Assembly: GCA_031256445.1 (NCBI GenBank)
Contig: JAIRQN010000092.1
Coordinates: 1-40,906, forward strand
Source of the DNA: Treponema sp.
GTDB lineage: Bacteria; Spirochaetota; Spirochaetia; Treponematales; Breznakiellaceae
Direction of reading: 5' to 3'
DNA: 40,906 bases
Every line of letters begins with the position of its first letter. Position 1 is the stretch's first letter. Made by a program: the position numbers and the translations under genes. Under the pieces are notes generated by a model. The model searched no databases, was not told where the DNA came from, and was given only the letters and a program-made list of their open reading frames with translations. Of this stretch, positions 22,255 to 31,149 are shown in pieces.

Positions 22255-23370
22255 TTATTTTTCCAGCAGAAATAAATATTCTTTTATATGAATTCCGCGG
22301 TTATTCAAATTTCTGCTCCCCCTGAATGTATTGTATATTGTCTCCAGCACTTCAAGCCTGCCGAATTTCATTAACATTTTCTTCATTTGCGGGACAGCAA
22401 TAAAACCTTCGGAATTAAATGATATTAATATATATTTCGATTTAATATTTTCCACAAGATATGTTAACGCGTCCAGCGCGCGGCTTCCCTTGTTATAGGA
22501 TGAACGGTTCCAGTTTTCCGGGATACCGGATACCTTGCTGATCTTTCCCGGATATTTATAATCAAGTATTAAATTTAACATAAAATAGTTTGAACCGTAC
22601 GGATGCTGATTATAGGGAGGATCCAAATATGCCATATCTATTTCAGGTAACGCGGTAATAATTTTGTTAGAATCATCCTTATAAATAATTGTTTCACAAT
22701 TAAAATTGCTGAATACCGGGAATGGCAGCTTTATGTCCCCTGTAATCCGGCGCAGCGCGTTTTGATCCCTGCCTCCAAACTGTCCGATGCCTGTTTCCCT
22801 GTTCTTGTAAAAACCTTTGAACACTCCCGATGTATTCGCGTGTATTGACGCCTCTGACAGCAGGGGCGCAAGGAAAAATTTTTGATCGTTTTCAGGTATT
22901 TTATCAATCAACTGCCTTACAGTGTCAATAAACGCCGCGTTTTTGTTTGTGTAAAATACCCGTTCATCAGGTTTTATATTTTTATCGTTTTCAGGCGCGT
23001 ATAATTCAGAGACGATTCCCCTCTTTAATTCTTTTTTTGAATCCGCAATTAAATCCCGATAATATCCGCGCAGGGAAGAAAGATCAATTTCATTTTCATT
23101 GGATAAATAACATTGATTTATAACATACGAATAATTTTCCAGATCGTTTGCGATTAACAAGTCAGAAAACTGTTTAAAATACCTTGCCGCAATGCCTGAA
23201 CCGCTGAACACATCGAATATTCTTAATTTTTTTCTGTTAAGTTTTTTCTGAACAATTTTTATTCCATTGCCTATAAAATTCAGCAAAGAACGTTTGTTGC
23301 CTATGTATGTAATAAGCTGCCTGGTAAGATATTCATTCTTTTCAGATATTGATATATCCGTCTCTGTCAT
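22255..23370 (-). CDS. D12-class DNA adenine-N6 methyltransferase
   Basis: 371 residues. QLITYIGNKRSLLNFIGNGI is the N-terminal SAM-binding motif X-like region, IFDVFSGSGIAARYFKQF is motif I, and MAYLDPPYNQHPYGSNYF carries the catalytic DPPY (motif IV). The family methylates adenine in a short palindrome or asymmetric site. No restriction endonuclease is encoded nearby, so it looks like an orphan methylase or a remnant of a restriction system. Its ATG overlaps the stop of the symporter gene (ATGA), which implies coupled expression with an unrelated transporter. Confidence 0.9.
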   Translation of the reverse strand: MTETDISISEKNEYLTRQLITYIGNKRSLLNFIGNGIKIVQKKLNRKKLRIFDVFSGSGIAARYFKQFSDLLIANDLENYSYVINQCYLSNENEIDLSSLRGYYRDLIADSKKELKRGIVSELYAPENDKNIKPDERVFYTNKNAAFIDTVRQLIDKIPENDQKFFLAPLLSEASIHANTSGVFKGFYKNRETGIGQFGGRDQNALRRITGDIKLPFPVFSNFNCETIIYKDDSNKIITALPEIDMAYLDPPYNQHPYGSNYFMLNLILDYKYPGKISKVSGIPENWNRSSYNKGSRALDALTYLVENIKSKYILISFNSEGFIAVPQMKKMLMKFGRLEVLETIYNTFRGSRNLNNRGIHIKEYLFLLEK

Positions 23371-24875
23371 GACGAAGCGCTGCTATTTGCTCCCCACAAA
23401 TCTTTCTTTTCCATTCCCGCGATAAGCAGCGCATCGGCTGTTTCCTGATCAGATAACGCATCAATATTGCCGCGGGTTTTAAGCTCTTCTATTCCCTTTA
23501 AGACCGCGTCAAAGCGGCTTTTGGTCACTTTGTTTTTGACAGCGAAAACAAGACAGATGATCAACAGAATGAGGGGAATAAGGACAAACATCCATTTAAT
23601 GCCCATCACTATATTGCTCTGCGCGTAGGAAGCGGGATCAAAATCGCTGACGCTGGCTTTTAAAACCGAATATTCATTCTGATCAAAGCCAAGCGCCTGA
23701 AGCCCAAAGCCCATCAGAAGGACAGCGATGCCGCTTGCGAATTTGCGGATAAATGTCGTCATCCCGCTGTAAATGCCTTCGCGGCGTTTGCCCGTGCGCA
23801 GCTCATCAATGTCGTAAATGTCAGTTAACATTGACCATGACGAAAGCTGCCCTGCCGATGTGCCTACGGCAATCAGCGCGGCCAGTGCGCATAACACCAG
23901 CACATGAACGCCTGAATTGATCCAGATAAAAGCGAATGTTGAAACAATCCACGCGGGAATGCCGATGTAAAGCGGGAATGCCTTGCCTTTCTTTTTTGCA
24001 ATCGCTCCCTGCATTATCATAAAAAGCATCGAACAGACAAGAAGAGTGCCTACGACAAGTTCATAATTGTGATACTGCAGAATGACTATATCAATGTAAA
24101 AAATGAAAAGCGCAAGCACAAGGTCAACCGCTATCTGAAATGAAAGAAAAATGCCAAGAAGGTTTCTGTACGCCTTATTTGAAAAAATTGAAAGCCAGTC
24201 TTTTAATGTTATTTTTTCCGGCCTGGGCAGGTCTTCCCTTTCCTTTGTGCCCAGAAAAACAAAAAACCAGCAGACTCCGAAAGCCGCGCCGAAAATCAGC
24301 GCCATAACAAAATATCCGGGAATTTGCAGCGGCCCGTTATGCTCATGTATCGACTTGATTATCATGCTTGGCACAACGGCGCATATAAGCGCGGCGGCTC
24401 CGGAAAAAATCATTCGCAGCGTAGTAAAACTGGTGCGTTCGTCATAATCGGACGTCATATCAGAAAGGATTGCGTTGTACGGAACCATGACTATGCTGAA
24501 CACTGTGCCGAAAAACATGTACGCAAATGTATAATAAAATATTTTAGCGTTTACGCTTTCTGTTCCGAAAGAATAAAAAAGCATAAAAAAGGACAGGAAC
24601 ACGGGAACAATGCCTATTAAAAAATAAATTCTCCGCCTTCCGAATCTGGAACGCGTCCTGTCTGATATCCTTCCCATTATTGGATCTGTAATCGCGTCCC
24701 ATAATCTTCCGATGAAAATAATAATTGTCGTGGCGATAACAGGAAGCCCTTCCACCAGCACAAGAAAATTCATAAACAGCAGACTGAAAATCATAAAAGC
24801 TCCGCCGCCGTAAATATCCCCGCTGGCGTAGCTAATCTTGTTTAAAAGAAGCCCTTTATTAAATTTGTTTTCCAT
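23367..24875 (-). CDS. GPH-family sugar/cation symporter
   Basis: 502 residues from the ATG at 24875, preferred because GGAGG lies 8 nt upstream; ATG at 24890 is possible. It has twelve predicted membrane helices of the glycoside-pentoside-hexuronide:cation symporter family (major facilitator superfamily). The signature FIGRLWDAITDPIMGRISDR, then TRSRFGRRR, lies after helix 2. It imports an oligosaccharide, uronide or similar with Na+ or H+. The substrate cannot be told. It diverges from the acyltransferase; a TATAAT box is present at 24917-24922 on the minus strand, with no clear -35. Confidence 0.9.
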   Translation of the reverse strand: MENKFNKGLLLNKISYASGDIYGGGAFMIFSLLFMNFLVLVEGLPVIATTIIIFIGRLWDAITDPIMGRISDRTRSRFGRRRIYFLIGIVPVFLSFFMLFYSFGTESVNAKIFYYTFAYMFFGTVFSIVMVPYNAILSDMTSDYDERTSFTTLRMIFSGAAALICAVVPSMIIKSIHEHNGPLQIPGYFVMALIFGAAFGVCWFFVFLGTKEREDLPRPEKITLKDWLSIFSNKAYRNLLGIFLSFQIAVDLVLALFIFYIDIVILQYHNYELVVGTLLVCSMLFMIMQGAIAKKKGKAFPLYIGIPAWIVSTFAFIWINSGVHVLVLCALAALIAVGTSAGQLSSWSMLTDIYDIDELRTGKRREGIYSGMTTFIRKFASGIAVLLMGFGLQALGFDQNEYSVLKASVSDFDPASYAQSNIVMGIKWMFVLIPLILLIICLVFAVKNKVTKSRFDAVLKGIEELKTRGNIDALSDQETADALLIAGMEKKDLWGANSSASS

Positions 24876-24937
24876 AAAAAAATCCTCCATAAACAAAAAC
24901 CTTTATTGGTTTTTCTATTATAACGTAAAAATATATA

Positions 24938-24966
24938 TTGAAACCAGTGTTTTTATATGTTAAAAT
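24938..24966 (+). promoter_or_regulatory. Promoter of the PlsC-like gene
   Basis: TTGAAA (24938-24943) and TAAAAT (24961-24966) are 17 nt apart. The ATG follows the -10 box by 9 nt and has no Shine-Dalgarno sequence, so the mRNA may be nearly leaderless. Confidence 0.55.
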
Positions 24967-24975
24967 AAAAAATAA

Positions 24976-26400
24976 ATGTATAAGCCCTACAAAGACCCGA
25001 TTTTTACAGCGCTGCCGGACGTAAAGGTTCCGGAGCCCCGTATTTCAAAATTTGTTGTTTTTATCGCAAGATATTTGAGCAAAATCTATCTCTTTACATT
25101 TTTCGGCCCGGCGAAAATAGTGTATCAGGGCGATAAAATCCTTCTTGACGCTTTTAAACGCGCCCTTGCGGGCGAAAGCCGCTGTATAATCGCGTTCCGC
25201 CACCCAAACGGAGCGGAACCTCAGCTTTTGGCATGGTCATTCTTTTACAGGCTGAAAGGCCTTGCGGCGAAATATAAAGTGCGTTTCGCGATCAAGCCTC
25301 ACGCGTTGTTTGTATATGGTTATGAAGTAGTCCGCTGGGGCGGATGGCTGGCGCGTTATTTCATGCCGAATCTCGGAGCAATGCCCATTCATCATACAAA
25401 ACTGGACTCCAAAGGAATGGACAGAATTTACAAAGCCATTACAGAAGGACCCTACCCTGTGGCATTGGCTCCGGAAGGCCAGGTTTCCTATACCGCCGAT
25501 TCTGTTCCCCGCCTGGAAAACGGCGTTATCCGCATTGCTTTTCAGTCCGCGCAAAGACTGTCAGCGAAGAACGCAAACGCACCTGTAGGATGCTCCGCTC
25601 CTGTAGGATGCTCTGCTCCTGTTGAGATTCTTCCTGTATCAATTCATTTCCGCTACAGCTCTTACGCGAGAAGGTCAATGGAGAAACTGCTGCGCAGGAC
25701 GGAGAAAGCCTGCGGCATTTCGTATAACGGCCAAAAAAAACTGTCCATCTTTGAAAGAATTCGCATATGCAGGGATTTTATTCTGGAGGTAAATGAAAAG
25801 CGCTATAACATAAAATGCGCCGCGCCGGTTCCGTTCGAAGAGCGTCTTGACGCTGTGATTAACGCCGCTTTGGATACAGCGGAACGGATGCTTGGAATAA
25901 AGAGCGAAGGCGATTATTTTACGCGGCTGTACAGAATACGCCATATCTGCTGGGATCGCATATATCTGCCGGATATCGAATCTCTTGAGCATATAGCGCC
26001 CGTTGAACGCAGCGTAAAGGACATCAGCGCCGGAGAAGCATGGCACATAGCACGTCATCAGGAACTGGCGGATTTCAGCTGGTATTTCCGCTGTCAGCTT
26101 CCGGCAGAGGAAACCGCTTTTCATAATTTAATTGAATATGTTCAGAACCTCTGGGATTTCGCAAACCGCACAATGGGCGGCACGATTTCAGACAGGGTGA
26201 ATATTTTCCCGCGCAAGGTAATTATCCGGGCGGGAAATATTATAAACATAAGCGAGCGTCTTGCGCGTTACAAAGAAGACAAGAAAGCCGTGGCTGCCGA
26301 ATGCGTGTCAGATCTGGAAAAGAATTTTCTTGAATGCGTTGAAGAAACGAACAGGGCGGAAAAGGGCGGCGTAAGACCGGATGAGTATAAGATCGGCTAA
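24976..26400 (+). CDS. PlsC-like acyltransferase
   Basis: 474 residues, about twice the length of simple 1-acylglycerol-3-phosphate acyltransferases. The catalytic motif is RHPNGAEPQ (H76), an HxxxxE where the family usually has HxxxxD. The later glycine motif is LAPEGQVSYT (family FPEGTRS). The C-terminal 230 residues are helical and unrecognised. A tandem 18-bp repeat inserts NAPVGCSAPVGCSAPV between the acyltransferase core and the rest. A role in phospholipid or glycolipid acylation is likely; the nearby ether-lipid-like enzyme suggests a shared lipid theme (inference). It ends with a stop overlapping the convergent NlpC/P60 gene. Confidence 0.82.
   Translation: MYKPYKDPIFTALPDVKVPEPRISKFVVFIARYLSKIYLFTFFGPAKIVYQGDKILLDAFKRALAGESRCIIAFRHPNGAEPQLLAWSFFYRLKGLAAKYKVRFAIKPHALFVYGYEVVRWGGWLARYFMPNLGAMPIHHTKLDSKGMDRIYKAITEGPYPVALAPEGQVSYTADSVPRLENGVIRIAFQSAQRLSAKNANAPVGCSAPVGCSAPVEILPVSIHFRYSSYARRSMEKLLRRTEKACGISYNGQKKLSIFERIRICRDFILEVNEKRYNIKCAAPVPFEERLDAVINAALDTAERMLGIKSEGDYFTRLYRIRHICWDRIYLPDIESLEHIAPVERSVKDISAGEAWHIARHQELADFSWYFRCQLPAEETAFHNLIEYVQNLWDFANRTMGGTISDRVNIFPRKVIIRAGNIINISERLARYKEDKKAVAAECVSDLEKNFLECVEETNRAEKGGVRPDEYKIG
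25579..25614 (+). repeat. 18-bp in-frame tandem repeat in the PlsC-like gene
   Basis: The units GCACCTGTAGGATGCTCC and GCTCCTGTAGGATGCTCT, plus a partial third, encode repeated APVGCS. The consensus is shared with 20088-20141 and, on the other strand, with 11229-11264. Confidence 0.7.
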
Positions 26401-27530
26401 CGCACCTGTATTGTCCATTTAAGACCTGTTGAAAAACGAAAACCGGCGGAAAAATCCGCGTTTGGATTTCTGTTATTGCTGTCACTGTAGTAATACTGCC
26501 ACGCCGCTTCAAAATAGGGAGCAAAATCGCCGGCAGCCGCTGTTTTAAAACTGACAGGCGCGGCGGTTATGCCGGCCGCTCCCATCCAGCTTGTGCCGCC
26601 GGAATAGGAGCGTTCTCCGTCTTCAGTTGAAAGAGAGGCGTCTCCAAAACTGAACACAGGGCCGGCGAAGATCATTATCTTTTCGTTTAACCCCCACGAC
26701 AAAGTGACAGGCAGACGGAACACTCCAAGGGCGCCGTCATATTCCGGCCTTATTTCAAGTCCAAAAAGCATCTTTGGACCGAAGGATCTTGTTTCGGCGG
26801 TAAGGAATAACTGGGCGGCAAAGCCCCGGAACAGGTCTCCGCCTTTTAAAAAGCCGACCCATGTCGGCGCGATAGCGGCGCCAAGCAGAAGGCGTCCGCT
26901 CTTTTCATCAGAAGCAGCCGCGATGGAAGGATTAACCGGCAGCGAGGGCGCGGGTAAAACGGCCGGCGGAGCGGCCGCAGGAGCGGCTGTTTCAGATCCG
27001 GGTTTGGTTCCGGCGGCTGCAACAGAACTGTAACGGTAACCGGAAGATGCTTCCGGAAAAGCCCGCCCTGCCCCCGCATATGTATTGGACCAGTATGTTT
27101 CACCCAAATTGGAATATATTACCCCTGTTTTTTCTCCTGACGAAGCCGCGTGAATGAACTGGTTATTGCCCATATAAAGACCGACATGTGAAATTTTACC
27201 TGTAGCGTCTGTTTTAAAAAACAAAAGATCGCCGGGCTGGGCTTTGTTGTCGGGAATTTTTTCCGCCCATGTATAAAGAGCGGATGCTGACCGGGGAAGG
27301 GTTACTCCCAGCGCGTCCTTAAAACTCAGGCAAATCAAGCCTGAGCAATCTATGCCGCTATTGGCCATCCCTCCGTAACGATACGGAGTATTTTCGTATT
27401 TGACAGCGGCGTTAATTACTTTATCCCGCGCATCTGATGAAACAAGAGTCATGGAATACCCCCCTTCAAGAGGCGCCGCAAAGAGGCTTGCGGAACACAG
27501 AACCAGAATGACAAAAAAGAGAGGTTTCAT
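26397..27530 (-). CDS. NlpC/P60 peptidoglycan hydrolase with C-terminal barrel-like domain
   Basis: 377 residues from the ATG at 27530, chosen because MKPLFFVILVLCSASLFAA is a signal peptide; the frame is open upstream into the FecR gene. The NlpC/P60 domain (about 30-160) has catalytic C62 in SGIDCSGLICLSF, His in ISHVGLYMGNNQFIHAA, and cleaves gamma-D-Glu-diamino acid bonds in wall peptides. A Pro/Ala-rich linker (AAPAAAPPAVLPAPSLP) leads to about 160 residues of alternating strands ending TGLKWTIQVR, like a small outer-membrane barrel. A hydrolase tethered to a barrel could localise wall remodelling at the outer membrane. It is the last gene of the envelope operon. Confidence 0.87.
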   Translation of the reverse strand: MKPLFFVILVLCSASLFAAPLEGGYSMTLVSSDARDKVINAAVKYENTPYRYGGMANSGIDCSGLICLSFKDALGVTLPRSASALYTWAEKIPDNKAQPGDLLFFKTDATGKISHVGLYMGNNQFIHAASSGEKTGVIYSNLGETYWSNTYAGAGRAFPEASSGYRYSSVAAAGTKPGSETAAPAAAPPAVLPAPSLPVNPSIAAASDEKSGRLLLGAAIAPTWVGFLKGGDLFRGFAAQLFLTAETRSFGPKMLFGLEIRPEYDGALGVFRLPVTLSWGLNEKIMIFAGPVFSFGDASLSTEDGERSYSGGTSWMGAAGITAAPVSFKTAAAGDFAPYFEAAWQYYYSDSNNRNPNADFSAGFRFSTGLKWTIQVR

Positions 27531-27579
27531 TGCATTATTATCGGCAGAAAATCCAAATTTACGGCGTACTGAAGAGTCC

Positions 27580-28287
27580 TTAATTAGTGACAAATTCAAG
27601 TCCAATGGTATACGGAACGCTGCCGCGAACCGGCCCGCGGTATAATCCGCTGATTTTTCCCGGTTCAAGAGCCAGAGGAGATAATCTTACGGTTCTTGCA
27701 GTTCTGATATCGGCTGTTCTCGATACCCTGTCGTTCGTATCTACTCGGCCGCTGGAACCGGCGTTAACTATAATTTCCTTGCCTTTGTTTCCCTGAAAAG
27801 TAACGGATCCTTCTTCAACAAACAAATTGCGCGTATCAAGCTCAAAACATGTGCCGCGCACAGAGGCGACAGCCGAAGGGCTTCTGACAGACATGTTGGT
27901 TCTGGTTCCTGCCGGCGGATGAACGTCTACGCGCACTCTTCCCGACTGAAGACTGACGTTTAATGTTTCGGAATTATCGGCCGCTTTCATCTCGTTCAGG
28001 GCAAGGCGCGTCAGCGGCCTTACTGTTATGGATGAAGAACCAATTTCTATAACGGCGTAACTTTTAAAACCTGTGGAAATTATGGTATCCTGGGTTAACC
28101 TGTCTCCGGCTTTCGCGCCTGTAAAATCCGCGGCTCCCGGCAGCTTTATTTCAACATTTCCGCGTATTTCCTGTATCACTCCGCTTGACGCGCCTGTATT
28201 GATGCCGGGAGTTTGCGCGCCGGCATAAAAACAGGCTGTTAAAAATAAAAATGTTAAAAATAAAAACTTTTGATTTTTTCTTTCCAT
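27580..28287 (-). CDS. Exported FecR-domain protein
   Basis: 235 residues from the ATG at 28287 with AAGGA upstream. A signal peptide (FLFLTFLFLTACFYAGAQ) precedes a FecR domain at about 40-160: GNVEIKLPGA, GDRLTQDTIISTGFKSYAVI, LQSGRVRVDVHPPAGTRTNM and ASVRGTCFELD. Classic FecR is an inner-membrane anti-sigma partner. Here the protein is fully exported and no sigma factor is nearby, as in the many spirochaete FecR-domain proteins that probably bind wall or surface polymers. It lies 11 nt after the barrel gene. Confidence 0.85.
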   Translation of the reverse strand: MERKNQKFLFLTFLFLTACFYAGAQTPGINTGASSGVIQEIRGNVEIKLPGAADFTGAKAGDRLTQDTIISTGFKSYAVIEIGSSSITVRPLTRLALNEMKAADNSETLNVSLQSGRVRVDVHPPAGTRTNMSVRSPSAVASVRGTCFELDTRNLFVEEGSVTFQGNKGKEIIVNAGSSGRVDTNDRVSRTADIRTARTVRLSPLALEPGKISGLYRGPVRGSVPYTIGLEFVTN

Positions 28288-28298
28288 GTCATCCTTCC

Positions 28299-29540
28299 TT
28301 AAAGCAGCGAGAACACCAGGCTTATCTCCGCTCTCCATAATATATCCGCATTCGGCGCAGCGTCTCCCAGAGCGGGAACAAAAACCCCGCCGCCAAGATT
28401 CATTTTAAACCCTGATTGCGTATTCCACATCAGCATCAGGTAAAATTCCGGACCCAAAAAGTATCCGTCACTGTTAATTCCAATTACAGGATACTGCGTA
28501 TACGTTCCCAAATCGCTGCGCACAAAATAAGACGCGTTCCAGTTAACAGAAAAACTGTTTCCCGGCCTTGCCAGATAATTCAATGACAATACCGAAAGAC
28601 CGGAAATTTTCGCGTTAAGCAGATTTCCCTGCGGTACTGTTGTCAGCGGCATAAAAGGAACAAACAGCCCGTTCTCAAAAGCTCCGCTGGTAAAAAGACC
28701 CCGCAGCGAAAATCTTCTTTCCCTGCTGCCGGGAAAAATAAAAGTCAGCCCTATTCTGGCAGCAAGGGCCTGTTTCATCTCCTGAAATTCCAATCCCGTT
28801 GAATCCTGTATAAGCTCATAACACCCGCCAAGATCAAAAACAACGTGTTTCGATTCCAGCGCCATCTCCGCGATAATGTACTGACTGTGCAAATTCGCCT
28901 CTGTAAGATCAAACTGACCCAATGCAGTAAATTTCATGTTGAGCGCGCCGCCAAGGTAGAATTTTTCCCAGCCCAAAAGCGAAAGAACGCGGCGCGGGGC
29001 AAAATAGGTATTCTCCAGATTTTCCCAGCTGTTGAATTTTACTTCCTCGCCAAGGTAGAGCAGCTCGTTATCTGTCATGGCGATATTCGCCCTGGTCTTG
29101 AAAAGATAGCCCGTATACCAGCCGCCGATTCGCACCGAAGCAGAATTTACGTCAAAAGCGAGCATGCCTCCGTCAAAATAACCGTTGGCGATAATTCCAA
29201 ACGGGTCCGAATACTGCATCCGTCCCAGCTTTATTTCATTCGGACCGAAACCAATTGACAATTCTGTCTGAAGAATTTCCGGCACATAAAAGAACGGATC
29301 AACCTGGTAGGTAAATCCCGCGGATAACAGCAGATAACTTTTTTCACCCATATAAAACGTAATATACGGAATGATTGAACCCGAATAATTAATATCAGGA
29401 TCTTCCAGACTGACGCCGTGCGCGCCGGCATCGGCGCTTTGATCCGCCAGAATGCCGAAATCCTGCGCCGCGAGGAATATGCCGCAGACGAAGAACATTA
29501 AAACAAAAACTGCTGATTTAAAAAAATATCTGTTTCCCAT
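28299..29540 (-). CDS. Outer-membrane beta-barrel protein
   Basis: 413 residues with a signal peptide (YFFKSAVFVLMFFVCGIFLA, AQ cleavage) and many amphipathic strands through to a C-terminal ISLVFSLL. Strand-turn patterns such as NEIKLGRMQYSDPFGIIANG and SVRIGGWYTGYLFKTRANIA resemble porin-like or transporter barrels of spirochaetes. No named family is recognised. It lies 3 nt after the beta-helix gene, within the envelope operon. Confidence 0.82.
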   Translation of the reverse strand: MGNRYFFKSAVFVLMFFVCGIFLAAQDFGILADQSADAGAHGVSLEDPDINYSGSIIPYITFYMGEKSYLLLSAGFTYQVDPFFYVPEILQTELSIGFGPNEIKLGRMQYSDPFGIIANGYFDGGMLAFDVNSASVRIGGWYTGYLFKTRANIAMTDNELLYLGEEVKFNSWENLENTYFAPRRVLSLLGWEKFYLGGALNMKFTALGQFDLTEANLHSQYIIAEMALESKHVVFDLGGCYELIQDSTGLEFQEMKQALAARIGLTFIFPGSRERRFSLRGLFTSGAFENGLFVPFMPLTTVPQGNLLNAKISGLSVLSLNYLARPGNSFSVNWNASYFVRSDLGTYTQYPVIGINSDGYFLGPEFYLMLMWNTQSGFKMNLGGGVFVPALGDAAPNADILWRAEISLVFSLL

Positions 29541-29543
29541 GTT

Positions 29544-31145
29544 TTATTCCCATCTCCCGGTCCAGACAGGCGCCGCCCTTACAGAGGGGCCCGCGTCATT
29601 GCTGTACGACAATGACAGGGCATCATCAGGCCCGGAAGTGCTTTCCCTGCGCCTGATGATTTCACCAAACGAATTTGTCGCGTACACCGCGTGACCCGCG
29701 CCGCTGTAAACAACATTTCCCATTGAGTCTTTCACCGCGTTCATGCCTGCTGAATTGTCATTTCCAAAAATAGTCCCGCCGGTTTTCGAGAAAAATCCGT
29801 AATAGAACAGATAAACCCCGCCGCCCGCAACGCCGGCGGTATTGCCGGAAATGACCCCGCCGTTCATTATCAGCGAACCGTTGCTGATATATACGCCACC
29901 GCCTGAATAAACCGCGACGTTATCTGAAACATTCCCCCGCGAAAATGAAAATTTTCCGTCCGATGAAATGTACACGCCGCCGCCGTAGTGGGCGGTATTT
30001 CCGGCGATAATTCCGTTATTAACTGCCAGATTTCCCTCTGTTGACACATAAACGCCGCCGCCGTAATGAGAACCGTTGCCTGAAATAACACCTCCGTTCA
30101 TCGTAAATGTTTTTTCCCAGCCGATATAAACCCCGCTGCCGTTAAACGCGCTGTTGCCGGAAATATGTCCGCCGTTCATTGTAAAATCTCCGTTCAGCAA
30201 ATAAACGCCGCCGCCGTACATGGTTGAATTGCCGGTAATCTTCGTTCCGTTATTAATAACAAGAGTCCCGCCTGACACTTTCAGAAGCGAATCTGTGTTA
30301 TTGATTATGCCGCAAAGAGTAATATTTTTTTCCAGCGTCAGCGTAACGCCCGGGCCAATACTGAACATGGAACCGGCGCCGTTAAGACTGATCGTCCTCT
30401 CTGTATCGCCCCCCCTTATTGTAATGCCTATCGTTTTGCCTTCGTAAAACAGATAACAAGACCCGATAGTTTCGTTATTGTTTATATCAAAAATATATAC
30501 TTCGCCGTCCTGCGCGCCGGATTCCAGCAGCAATAATTTCTGCGCGAGGGTATCCGCCGGTTTAACCGCTTCGTCAGTTTTCGTTATTTTTACTGCAGGT
30601 TCGGGCTCAGGCTCTTTTTCCGGTTCTTCGGGAACTATTACTATCTTTTCTTCCGGCAGAGTCCAGGGAGCGTCATCCTTCAGATAAAGAATCCTGCTTA
30701 CCATGTAAAGAAGCATATCTCCCGATACGCTCATGCCCGGATTAACATTATCATGAATAATATCAAGATACACCATTTCGCGGAACGCGTAATTAGCCGT
30801 TTTAAAAAGAGTGTACTGGGGGCCGCCCTTGACATCAAATGCGCGCATAATAAGAAGAGCGGCCTGCCTGAGATTTATATTTTCAGAGGAGCTGACTCTC
30901 GCGGGCAGCCATTTTTTACCGGCGGCGAAACGAAACGCCTGTTCGGGACTGGAGCGGTCATATGAGCCGGAAACATCGGCGGCTTCCAGAACAAACCGCG
31001 CCGCCTGCGCGTAAGTGACAGTTTTTGTTTTAATTAAAGTTTCAATCTCGCCGGCTGTCTGCGCGTTCAGCAGGTCCGGCGCGCACAGTGAAACAGACGC
31101 CGTGAGTGTAACAAAAATGAATAAGTAAACCCCGCGCCTGTTCAT
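29544..31145 (-). CDS. Beta-helix adhesin-like surface protein with SLH-like N-terminus
   Basis: 533 residues from the ATG at 31145 (GTGGG ribosome site). A signal peptide is followed by an S-layer-homology-like region (about 25-160; TYAQAARFVLEAADVSGSYD, LRQAALLIMRAFDV), a Glu/Pro-rich linker (PEEPEKEPEPEPAV), and a right-handed beta-helix of about 24-residue rungs. Six rungs carry GGGVY or GSGVY preceded by SGN, like chlamydial Pmp and treponemal pectate-lyase-like adhesins. An SLH-type region in a spirochaete may bind the barrel or the wall. It is the third gene of the envelope operon. Confidence 0.85.
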   Translation of the reverse strand: MNRRGVYLFIFVTLTASVSLCAPDLLNAQTAGEIETLIKTKTVTYAQAARFVLEAADVSGSYDRSSPEQAFRFAAGKKWLPARVSSSENINLRQAALLIMRAFDVKGGPQYTLFKTANYAFREMVYLDIIHDNVNPGMSVSGDMLLYMVSRILYLKDDAPWTLPEEKIVIVPEEPEKEPEPEPAVKITKTDEAVKPADTLAQKLLLLESGAQDGEVYIFDINNNETIGSCYLFYEGKTIGITIRGGDTERTISLNGAGSMFSIGPGVTLTLEKNITLCGIINNTDSLLKVSGGTLVINNGTKITGNSTMYGGGVYLLNGDFTMNGGHISGNSAFNGSGVYIGWEKTFTMNGGVISGNGSHYGGGVYVSTEGNLAVNNGIIAGNTAHYGGGVYISSDGKFSFSRGNVSDNVAVYSGGGVYISNGSLIMNGGVISGNTAGVAGGGVYLFYYGFFSKTGGTIFGNDNSAGMNAVKDSMGNVVYSGAGHAVYATNSFGEIIRRRESTSGPDDALSLSYSNDAGPSVRAAPVWTGRWE

Positions 31146-31149
31146 GTGT

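Noticed and set aside
26704-27033. 109-codon plus-strand frame opposite the NlpC/P60 gene
   Set aside because: A shadow of a Pro/Ala-rich coding region with no start signal.
29544-31145. Intergenic or CRISPR-like repeat array
   Set aside because: The periodic sequence is coding beta-helix rungs with diverged units, not identical repeats and spacers.
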